Below the pieces are notes generated by a model. It did not search any database. It was not told the origin of the DNA and worked only from the letters and a program-made list of their open reading frames with translations. The position numbers and the translations under genes are program-made. DNA of 64,000 bases. Source: Desulfuromonadales bacterium. GTDB taxonomy: Bacteria; Desulfobacterota; Desulfuromonadia; Desulfuromonadales; BM103. The stretch covers positions 1 to 64,000 of the forward strand of contig JAMONP010000087.1 in assembly GCA_027065695.1 (NCBI GenBank), given 5' to 3'. Of the stretch, positions 27,665 through 36,171 are shown one piece after another (positions within the stretch are counted from its first letter, which is position 1; each line of letters starts with the position of its first letter).

Positions 27665-28644
27665 AACAGTTGACAGGCAAGGATTTATTCGAGCTGTTCG
27701 ACAAGCTTGCAGTTGATTACCGGCTGCTGGTTCCTGGGAACTTGGCAGATGACACCCGTAGTCTGCTGCCATGGGATGGCCAGCAGTTATCACTTATTGG
27801 CGAACCATTACAACGCAAACCGACCAGCCATTTTTTCCCGCAGACCGATCCACTGCTGACGATCAATTCTCAAGGAACAACGAGTCTGCCAGATGATAAT
27901 GAAAAGCCTTTGGCGCTCTGTGGACTTAATCGGGAAGATTTACACGGAATTACTTTTGTCGACCGTTTTTTTAGTGCGGTACCTGCTGACGATGCCTACC
28001 TGCGTAAGCGCACCGACGCCTTATTGATCGGTTTGGCAGGGTTCGCCGGAGCCGATCGCCAGCTCCTGCCATTGGCAGAAGGACACTGTGACTTTGAACT
28101 GATTTATGACCAGCAAAAATGGTTGGCCGTTGCGTATACAGCCACAGGGGAAGACTGGCTCACAGTTTATGCAGATGGGTCGGCAGAACAACTGGAAATC
28201 ATTCGTCAACAAGCTCGGCAGCGTTCAACGCCAGAGGCGGAACTGCTGCAACAGGCAAGTCACCTGTTACAGGCAGATCAGGTACCAGATATCTTCTGGG
28301 AGGAGATTGCCGCGCGCTGTATCTGCTGTGGCGGCTGTAATTTTGTCTGTCCTACCTGCACCTGTTTCTGTATGCAGGACCGGCAAACGGCAACTGGGAT
28401 CGAACGTAGTCGGGTGTGGGATTCTTGTCAACTGGATGCCTTTATGCGCGAAGCCAGCGGTTATAACCCACTGGGAACTGAAACCCTGCGCACCCGCCGG
28501 CGGATTCACCACAAACTCGCCGCCGACCCGCATCGTTGGGGGGAACTCGGCTGTGTCCTCTGCGGCCGCTGTGACCGAGCCTGCCCGACCGGAATCGGCA
28601 TGTTTTCTATCTGTAAAGAAATTGTCCAGCAGTTTGGGTTTTGA
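27658..28644 (+). CDS. 4Fe-4S dicluster protein (HydB/AsrA-like)
   Basis: CICCGGCNFVCPTCTCF and CVLCGRCDRACPTGIGM. Confidence 0.85.
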   Translation: MLKQLTGKDLFELFDKLAVDYRLLVPGNLADDTRSLLPWDGQQLSLIGEPLQRKPTSHFFPQTDPLLTINSQGTTSLPDDNEKPLALCGLNREDLHGITFVDRFFSAVPADDAYLRKRTDALLIGLAGFAGADRQLLPLAEGHCDFELIYDQQKWLAVAYTATGEDWLTVYADGSAEQLEIIRQQARQRSTPEAELLQQASHLLQADQVPDIFWEEIAARCICCGGCNFVCPTCTCFCMQDRQTATGIERSRVWDSCQLDAFMREASGYNPLGTETLRTRRRIHHKLAADPHRWGELGCVLCGRCDRACPTGIGMFSICKEIVQQFGF

Positions 28645-28650
28645 TAGCCG

Positions 28651-29562
28651 TCAACTCTCCGCTTTTATAAAATCAATAATCTCCTGCAGGGTGTCTTCTG
28701 CGGCTTCGTAAGGCACCTGACAGGTCCCTACCACCTTATGGCCACCACCGCCATACTTGAGCATCAGTGAACCAACATCAACAGTGGCCGTCCGGTTGAG
28801 GACGCTGTACCCCACCGACAAGGATACGAATTCGCCACCCTTGCCGTCGATCATACGGATGGAAATATTTGCATCAGGGTAGAGAGAATAGACCAGGAAA
28901 CGGTTCGATGGTGGAGCCATGCCGGCTATACGAAAATCCGAGATAACTATTGGTCCGTCGGTCCAAGTACAATTTTTATAAAACTTCTTGGCTTTTTCGG
29001 TGCTGGCAAAATAAAGTTCAGAGCGCTCTTTGGTATCAGGGTGAGCCAGAACTTCATCGATCGACATCTTACCGAGGATATCGACCATATTAGTACAAAA
29101 CTCCAGGCTGCTGATGGTGAAAGTTTTGTGATAACCAAGACCGGTACGTGGGTCACAAAGGAAACCGAGTAGAATACCGCCAGTCGGGTTAAGAATCTCG
29201 TCCTGGCTCAACTGTGCCGAATCGACCTTGTCGACACAGGCGAGAAGGTCTTCAAACCTGGCGAGCTTCTCGTCGGCGTAATAGTCACTGATAACCCGAG
29301 CAGCACTCGGGGCCAACTTGCTCGAACCTTCATAGAGACCCTCCAGGTCGTTACGTTCCATTTCACTGGAGTGATGATCAAACCAGAGACCACAACCGGG
29401 AACGAAAGGCACATTAGCCAGAATATCATTGCCGGTCACGGGAACCTTGCCATCCTGCAGATCCTTCGGATGAGCGTAGGTCATCTCTGTCATTAGTCCG
29501 AGTTCCTTCAGCAAAACTGCACAGCAGATGCCATCGAAATCGGACCGGGTCAATAGTCTCAT
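28651..29562 (-). CDS. DHH-family phosphoesterase-like protein
   Basis: MRLLTRSDFDGICCAVLL, LWFDHHSSEM, C-terminal GGGGHKVVGTCQ; start placed at 29562. Confidence 0.85.
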   Translation of the reverse strand: MRLLTRSDFDGICCAVLLKELGLMTEMTYAHPKDLQDGKVPVTGNDILANVPFVPGCGLWFDHHSSEMERNDLEGLYEGSSKLAPSAARVISDYYADEKLARFEDLLACVDKVDSAQLSQDEILNPTGGILLGFLCDPRTGLGYHKTFTISSLEFCTNMVDILGKMSIDEVLAHPDTKERSELYFASTEKAKKFYKNCTWTDGPIVISDFRIAGMAPPSNRFLVYSLYPDANISIRMIDGKGGEFVSLSVGYSVLNRTATVDVGSLMLKYGGGGHKVVGTCQVPYEAAEDTLQEIIDFIKAES

Positions 29563-29674
29563 ACAAACTTCTCCTAGCAAGGGTTTACAACTCTCACACC
29601 AACTTGAGCAGAGCTATTATATGGCTGAAAGTCTGTCCTTGCAAGGAACTTAAACTGGCGGATCTCGCCAGCGG

Positions 29675-31084
29675 TCAGGCCATACTTTGCAGACAGGACA
29701 CGACTTTTTTGCCAGCCTTGTTGGCGGCATCGACACAATCATTGAGACCGACACCGAAAAAGGCATTACCGGTCAGAATCAAGCCGTTATGCGCTTTGAG
29801 CCGCTCATCAATAGCTGTAAGCCGCTCGGCGTGACCGACAACATATTGGGGTATGGCACGTTGATGACGGAAAATACGGACAAAATCCGGCCCAGCATTG
29901 ATCCCCATAATCTTTTTAAGCTCAGCCATGGTCCGCTCTTTGACCTCGGCATCATTCAGTTTTATCGCGCCGACGTTGGCGGCACCGCCCATCATTGAAC
30001 GCAGCAGGACATAACCCTCCGGGGCACGAGCCGGAAAGATGCTTGAATCCCACAGAGTGCCGAGAATTTCACATCCTTCCTTCTTCGGAATCAGGTAACC
30101 GAAGCCATCCAGGTCGCGCTCGATCTTGGCCTGCTCGTAACCGAAGCAGATAATATTCATTGGCGCGTAAGGAATACCGTCGAGAAGTACAGATAACTCA
30201 CCATCTAGAGACCAGGTGAGTTCTTTGAGGACATGAGCCGGAGCAGCCGAGACCACCACTTCGGCATCAAAGTTGGAGCCATCAGCCAGACGCAACTCCC
30301 AACCACCATCAATCGCTTTCAAGCCGCTGACGGCATTGCCAGTCTGCACTTTGCCTTTAAGTCCCTCGACTGTAGCATCAGTCAGTTCCTGGATGCCGTC
30401 GACAAAAGAGGTCAGCACTCCCCCCGGTCCGGCGGCACTGGCAACCTGTTTACCGGCCTTGATTTCAGCCTTTTTCTGCTTGGCCATCTTCATCATTGCC
30501 TTGAGTAATCCACCGTACTCCTGTTCCAGCTCGTGAATGCGCGGGAAACAGCTCTGCAAGCTCATAGTTTCAGGATCCCCGGCAAAGATCCCGGAGACCA
30601 TTGGACCGATCAATTTATCGAGAGCCTCGGCACCGAGCCGCCGCCGGGCGAAATCAGCCAGAGTTTCGTCAACGCCATCGGTGCGCTTCGGCTTGATAAA
30701 TTCCTGAGCCAGACGGATTTTTCCCGGCCAACTGATCAGCTTCGATTGCAGGAACATCGGCCCATTTTCAGGTAGACGATTGAGAATCCCGCCGCTGTAG
30801 ATGAAACGCTTGCGGGCATTGTCGTTGGAGCGTTTAAGTCGGTTTTGAATACCTAGATGGTCGCAGAGGTCAAGAGTCATCGGTTTACTGTCTAGAAAGC
30901 CGTTCGGCCCCCATTCACAGAGATAGCCTTCTTCCTTGATACTCCAGATCTTGCCGCCGCTACGCTCTTGCCGTTCGAAAACCGTGACAGAAACATCCAG
31001 GCCAGCCTCGCCAGCAAGTCGTTCGATGGCATAGGCAGTTGACAGGCCGGAGATACCGGCACCGATGATTGCTATATTTTTCAT
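29675..31084 (-). CDS. hemY: Protoporphyrinogen oxidase
   Basis: IAIIGAGISGLSTAYAIERLA FAD motif, GPNGFLDSKP, C-terminal NAFFGVGLNDCVDAANKAG. Confidence 0.92.
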   Translation of the reverse strand: MKNIAIIGAGISGLSTAYAIERLAGEAGLDVSVTVFERQERSGGKIWSIKEEGYLCEWGPNGFLDSKPMTLDLCDHLGIQNRLKRSNDNARKRFIYSGGILNRLPENGPMFLQSKLISWPGKIRLAQEFIKPKRTDGVDETLADFARRRLGAEALDKLIGPMVSGIFAGDPETMSLQSCFPRIHELEQEYGGLLKAMMKMAKQKKAEIKAGKQVASAAGPGGVLTSFVDGIQELTDATVEGLKGKVQTGNAVSGLKAIDGGWELRLADGSNFDAEVVVSAAPAHVLKELTWSLDGELSVLLDGIPYAPMNIICFGYEQAKIERDLDGFGYLIPKKEGCEILGTLWDSSIFPARAPEGYVLLRSMMGGAANVGAIKLNDAEVKERTMAELKKIMGINAGPDFVRIFRHQRAIPQYVVGHAERLTAIDERLKAHNGLILTGNAFFGVGLNDCVDAANKAGKKVVSCLQSMA

Positions 31085-31107
31085 TATTTCCTCCGAGAGC
31101 CCAGGAC

Positions 31108-32043
31108 TCAATGCCCCATTGAGCCAAGATATCCCATATGCGGTTTATCAAGCTGCGCAGCAATATGCTTCAATCCAGACTCAAGATCAGGGTACTTCAG
31201 GGTCACACCAAGCTGTGCCAGCATTTTGCGGTTATCCATACGCCTGGTTTCCGTCAGGTAGGAGAGCATCATCGGGTTCATGACCTGTTTCGCCTCGACC
31301 ATATCGATCTGCGGCAAGCGTGGCAGGTCAAGGAGGTCTGAGGCAGCATTAAAAAACTGGGTCATGGTGCCAGGCTGGCCATCACTGACATTAAAGATAT
31401 CACCAGCAACTGCTTTTTCAGCGGCTTTAATACAAATTGCGGCCAGGTCATCGGCATGAATGCGGTTGGTCGGTGGAGATTCATCTTCACATAAAATCGG
31501 ATGTCCCTGCTGTATCCTTGCCAGAGGCAGGCGCCCCGGGCCATAAATGCCAGTCACCCGAAGAACCACCACCGGCACATCATGCATTCGTCCCCAATCC
31601 TGCAGAGTGGCTTCAGCATCGGCACGACGTTGTGCCCGGCTGGTCTGCGGGTTAATCGGTGTCTCTTCTGTGACCCACTCACCACCACAGTCACCGTACA
31701 CGCCACTGGTACTGATATAGACAACCTTGTCTGGCAATTGTTTAGAGTCTATGGCCTGACAGAAGTTGCGCATGCGAGTGTCAAACGGACCACCTCCCGG
31801 CGGAGGAGCAAAATAGAGCACCAGCTTTCCAGCCATAGGCAGGTTTATCAGAGAGGACGAATCATCAAGGTTACTCACGACCGGCTCAATCCCGAACGCA
31901 CGCAAACGCTCCGCACCTTCATCTGAACGGGAGAGACCGCAGATCTTGTCGCCCGATTGTTGTAATAGACGAGCAACACGCACACCAATGTCGCCGCAAC
32001 CGATGATCAAGACATTCTTCAATCTTTCGTTATCTACGTTCAT
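31108..32043 (-). CDS. NAD(P)-dependent epimerase/SDR family protein
   Basis: VLIIGCGDIGVRVARLL; YISTSGVYGDCGGEWVTE; VLRVTGIYGPGR. Confidence 0.88.
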   Translation of the reverse strand: MNVDNERLKNVLIIGCGDIGVRVARLLQQSGDKICGLSRSDEGAERLRAFGIEPVVSNLDDSSSLINLPMAGKLVLYFAPPPGGGPFDTRMRNFCQAIDSKQLPDKVVYISTSGVYGDCGGEWVTEETPINPQTSRAQRRADAEATLQDWGRMHDVPVVVLRVTGIYGPGRLPLARIQQGHPILCEDESPPTNRIHADDLAAICIKAAEKAVAGDIFNVSDGQPGTMTQFFNAASDLLDLPRLPQIDMVEAKQVMNPMMLSYLTETRRMDNRKMLAQLGVTLKYPDLESGLKHIAAQLDKPHMGYLGSMGH

Positions 32044-32061
32044 AAAATCTCTCAAGGTACG

Positions 32062-34704
32062 TCATTTCAACGATTTCCCCACAATCTCACCCACGTCCGC
32101 CGAGAGTTTCTCTTGCCCCTGGATTCGCTCCAACTGCGCCAGCATTAATGCCTGTCTTTTACTATCATATCGCTGCCACCGGCTCAAAGGGACAACCATC
32201 CTGGCTGCCACCTGCGGATTGAGCGTGTCGAGCTCGATGACCCGATCAGCGAGGAACAAATAACCGGCCCCGGACAGGTCATGAAAGCGAGCCGGATTAC
32301 CCTGAGCAAAAGAACCGACCAAAGCACGTGCCCGGTTCGGATTACGTATGGTAAAAGCCGGATGCTTCAGTAAAGTATCAATTTCAGCTAGCATCTCCGA
32401 CTGTGGTGAGGTTGCCTGCAGGCTGAACCATTTATCGACCACCAGATTATCATTCTGAAACTGGTGATAAAATGCAGCCAGGGCCTCTTCCCACCTTGGC
32501 AGACGATTATGTACCAGACAGGTCAGCGCGGCCATACGATCGGTCATATTATCAGCGGCAACAAAACGCTCGAAACAGTCATGCTGAATCTCAGGAATAT
32601 CGATAAGCGTCAGGTAACTCAGGCATAGATTTTTCAGGCTGCGGCGACCAATCGCCTCAGGCTTCAGTGAATAGAGGCCATCATCCTGCATCAAGTTCAA
32701 GACAGCAGTGAACTCGCCTTTCAGATCAAGCGCCAAAGCTTTGCGCAGAAATTGTCTGGCTGAGTGTATAGCACTAGGGTCAGCAACCCCCATAGCCTCT
32801 GCTAACTCCATTTCGCCGGGCAGTGTCAGTGCTAACGCCAGCAAAGCCGGGTCGACATCTCTGTCCTGCAGAGCCACGCGGAAAGCTGCCAGAAAGTCTT
32901 CCGGAACCTTTGTCACTGATTTCGACTTGAACTGCTCTGCCATTTCCAGAATAACATCGGTAGCCAGTCGCTGTCCGGCCTCCCAACGGTTGAAGGCATC
33001 ACTGTCGTTAGCAAAGAGGAACGCCAGCTCAGCCCTCTGATAAGAGTAAAGAACCTTGACCGGTGCGGAGAAATCACGTAACAACGATGGCACTGGAGAA
33101 ACAGGGATATTAACGAAAGTAAAGGACTGCTCTGCCTGCGTAATCTTGAGGATTCGCGAACAACCTTGTGCCTTTGCTTCGCCGGTTAGCTGCAAAGACA
33201 GGTCACGACCATCCGACCCAAGCAGACCAACCTGAAGAGGGATCAAAAAGGGCTGCTTAGACGACTGACCCGGCGTATCGGGACAAGATTGGCGCACGTT
33301 CAGTCGAAACTCTTTAGCATTTTTATCGTAACAACCGTCAATTTCGAGGATTGGTGTCCCGGCCTGGCTGTACCAGCGTTGCAGTTGGCTTAAATCGACA
33401 CCGTTGGCAGCAGCCATGGCCGCAAGAAAATCATCTGTGGTCACGGCCTGGCCATCGTGGCGTTCGAAATAAAGATCCATGCCCCGACGAAACCCCTCTT
33501 TGCCGAGCAGAGTCTGATACATGCGAATCACTTCAGCGCCCTTATTATAGACCGTGGCCGTATAGAAATTATTGATCTCAATATAGGCTTCAGGGCGCAC
33601 CGGATGGGACATCGGCCCGGCATCTTCAGGAAACTGAAAGTTGCGCAGCAGGCGCACTTCACCGATCCGCTTGACCGCCCGCGAGCCCATATCGGCAGAA
33701 AATTCCTGGTCGCGGAAAACCGTCAAGCCTTCCTTGAGACTGAGCTGGAACCAGTCGCGACAAGTAACCCGGTTGCCGGTCCAGTTATGGAAATATTCAT
33801 GACCGATCACGCCTTCAATCCCCTGAAAGTCAGCGTCTGTAGCCGTGTCAGGCTTGGCCAGGACATACTTGGAGTTAAAAACGTTCAGGCCCTTATTCTC
33901 CATCGCGCCCATGTTGAAATCATCAACCGCAACAACCTTGTATTCATCAAGATCGTATTCAAGACCAAAAGCTTCTTCGTCCCAACGCATGGCATTTTTC
34001 AGTGAAAGCATGGCGTGCTCACACTTGTAGCGATTGCGTTCCTCAACAAAAATCTGCAGGCTGACTTTACGCCCCGACATGGTGACAAAGCTGTCGTCTA
34101 GAGCAGTGAGTCGACCGGCGACCATGGCAAATAGGTAGCTCGGCTTCGGAAATGGGTCTTCAAAGGTAGCAAAATGACGGCCATCATCGAGAACCCCTGA
34201 ATCAATCAGATTACCATTAGAGAGTAGCACAGGATTGTTATCACGATTCCCGACCAGAGTTGTGGTAAAGCGGGCCATGACATCCGGTCGATCCAGATAG
34301 TAGGTAATTTTTCGAAAACCCTGGGCTTCGCACTGGGTACAGAAAATTTTGCTGGCCCGGTAAAGCCCTTCAAGGGCAGTATTGGCTTGCGGGTTTATCT
34401 CGACCAGCGTCTCCAGAATGAAATCTTCCGGAGCATCTGGAATAGTGAGGCTTTCGCTATCGACGACATACTCACTGGAGAGGAGTTCCCTACTGTCGAC
34501 CTTGACATACAATAACTCCAATTGCCGACCATCAAGGTGCAGACCGCCCTGGTGATCAGAAGCATCCGGGTTGACTCGCACTTGCATTCTGGCACGCACC
34601 CTGGTTCGGGTTGGATCAAGTTCAACATGGAGGTTAACGGTATCGATCAGATACGCTGTTAATCTGTAATTTTCAAGATAAATCGTCTGTAATTCCTGCT
34701 TCAT
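32062..34704 (-). CDS. pepN: Aminopeptidase N (M1 family)
   Basis: GAMENKGLNVFNSKYVLA, HEYFHNWTGNRVTCRDWFQLSLKEGLTVFRDQEFS. Confidence 0.97.
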   Translation of the reverse strand: MKQELQTIYLENYRLTAYLIDTVNLHVELDPTRTRVRARMQVRVNPDASDHQGGLHLDGRQLELLYVKVDSRELLSSEYVVDSESLTIPDAPEDFILETLVEINPQANTALEGLYRASKIFCTQCEAQGFRKITYYLDRPDVMARFTTTLVGNRDNNPVLLSNGNLIDSGVLDDGRHFATFEDPFPKPSYLFAMVAGRLTALDDSFVTMSGRKVSLQIFVEERNRYKCEHAMLSLKNAMRWDEEAFGLEYDLDEYKVVAVDDFNMGAMENKGLNVFNSKYVLAKPDTATDADFQGIEGVIGHEYFHNWTGNRVTCRDWFQLSLKEGLTVFRDQEFSADMGSRAVKRIGEVRLLRNFQFPEDAGPMSHPVRPEAYIEINNFYTATVYNKGAEVIRMYQTLLGKEGFRRGMDLYFERHDGQAVTTDDFLAAMAAANGVDLSQLQRWYSQAGTPILEIDGCYDKNAKEFRLNVRQSCPDTPGQSSKQPFLIPLQVGLLGSDGRDLSLQLTGEAKAQGCSRILKITQAEQSFTFVNIPVSPVPSLLRDFSAPVKVLYSYQRAELAFLFANDSDAFNRWEAGQRLATDVILEMAEQFKSKSVTKVPEDFLAAFRVALQDRDVDPALLALALTLPGEMELAEAMGVADPSAIHSARQFLRKALALDLKGEFTAVLNLMQDDGLYSLKPEAIGRRSLKNLCLSYLTLIDIPEIQHDCFERFVAADNMTDRMAALTCLVHNRLPRWEEALAAFYHQFQNDNLVVDKWFSLQATSPQSEMLAEIDTLLKHPAFTIRNPNRARALVGSFAQGNPARFHDLSGAGYLFLADRVIELDTLNPQVAARMVVPLSRWQRYDSKRQALMLAQLERIQGQEKLSADVGEIVGKSLK

Positions 34705-34736
34705 TTAAGACCTGCTCCTTATGTTAAAACAACTCC

Positions 34737-34900
34737 AGGAGACTGTCGGACTATCCATGACCCGGCTGCAAATCCGGCTGTTTGGCCCATATTTCAGCTC
34801 CTTTTCGATCAATAGCTATGGCTATTAACCTCAAACGAGCCAAAATCTGGTCTCAAACTTCCGAATTTTCGCTTCGGCCCGTACAGTCCGACAGACTCCT
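34737..34900 (+). repeat. MITE-like repeat copy 1 with ~16-bp TIRs
   Basis: Left AGGAGACTGTCGGACT; right AGTCCGACAGACTCCT; interior near identical to 38943-39105. Confidence 0.88.
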
Positions 34901-35012
34901 AGCAAGATACCGCAATTTTGCGATGGTGGCAAAGAGCAATCTATGCCTCTTGACTCCCTTCCAACTCCAAGTCAGAATACCGGCGAACTCAACCTTAACC
35001 GGACACAACCCA

Positions 35013-36155
35013 ATGCTCTACACTACCGCATTCTGGGCCATGGCAATAGCAAACCTCTGCCATACAGCCAGCTTCAGCGCCTTCTTCCTCCTGCCACTGT
35101 ATATTCTTGACCACGGCGGCAATCAGGGTGATATCGGTGTCATTATGGGCGTGTTTGCCCTGGCTTCGGCGGTCAGCCGCCCCTGGGTGGCCGAGATGAT
35201 TGATCGCATCGGCCGCAAACGCAGTTACACCTTGGGCAGTATGCTCATGGTTGCCTCACCATTGCTCTATATTTTCATTCAGGATCCGCTTGGCTCAAGC
35301 TATCCCCTCTTCCTGCTGATTCGTGTTATCCACGGTGTGGGGCTGGCTATCTGTTTCACTGCGGTATTCACGTTCATGGCAGATATCCTGCCGCAGGAGC
35401 GTCTCAACGAGGGGATTGGTATGTTCGGCATCTCCGGCCTGATCGGCATTGCGATCGGCCCGGTGTTAGCTGAAATTATTCTAAAACATTACAGCTTCTT
35501 CGGTCTTTTTCTCACCGCCGCAGGCCTGGCTGCCATTGCACTGCTCGTTCATCAACCACTCCAGGAAAGCTACCCTGAACGCAGCACAAAGAGTCAGTCA
35601 ACATTCTTCGGCCTGCTCAAGCGAGAGAAATTCATCGTTGTGGGGCTCCTGTCCATGCTCTTTGGATTCGGCCTGGCTGGAACTGGTGGTTTTGTCGCCC
35701 CACTGGCCGAAGAACGCAACCTTGGTTTTATCTCTGTTTATTTTTTCTGTTACTCCGGAGGAGCCATCGCAGTACGTTTCGTTGGTGGCAGACTGGCAGA
35801 TTCTCTGAGTGAGAACCGCATCCTCCCCTACAGTATTGTCTTGTACATGGCAGGTCTATTCCTCCTGCCATTTACATACAACCAAGCCACGCTCTGTGCC
35901 GCAGGGATTCTCTCCGGCGTCGGTCACGGCTTGCTCTTTCCGCTTTTGAACACCATGGCTATCCGTAACGAACCGGCCGCAATCCGCGGCAAGGTAACTG
36001 GCATTTTTACCGGGGGAATCGATACGGGAATCTTTGCCGGATCGCTGATTTTAGGCTATATTGGCAAATGGTTCGGACTGAATATTCTCTTTATCTGCGC
36101 AGGGCTGAGCATGGCTTTCGCACTGATCATCTTTCGTTTTCACAAGCCACGCTAG
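35013..36155 (+). CDS. MFS transporter
   Basis: MLYTTAFWAMAIANLCHTASFSAFFLLPLYIL; RPWVAEMIDRIGRKRSYTLGS loop motif; start moved from 34782 because upstream residues are repeat-encoded. Confidence 0.88.
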   Translation: MLYTTAFWAMAIANLCHTASFSAFFLLPLYILDHGGNQGDIGVIMGVFALASAVSRPWVAEMIDRIGRKRSYTLGSMLMVASPLLYIFIQDPLGSSYPLFLLIRVIHGVGLAICFTAVFTFMADILPQERLNEGIGMFGISGLIGIAIGPVLAEIILKHYSFFGLFLTAAGLAAIALLVHQPLQESYPERSTKSQSTFFGLLKREKFIVVGLLSMLFGFGLAGTGGFVAPLAEERNLGFISVYFFCYSGGAIAVRFVGGRLADSLSENRILPYSIVLYMAGLFLLPFTYNQATLCAAGILSGVGHGLLFPLLNTMAIRNEPAAIRGKVTGIFTGGIDTGIFAGSLILGYIGKWFGLNILFICAGLSMAFALIIFRFHKPR

Positions 36156-36171
36156 CAACCTGTCCAATCAC

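Noticed and set aside
33457-34005. Long antisense ORF (182 aa) opposite pepN, and similar antisense ORFs opposite rlmD, topA, cas8c and others
   Set aside because: They lie opposite strongly supported genes and look like codon-bias artefacts with no recognisable domains.
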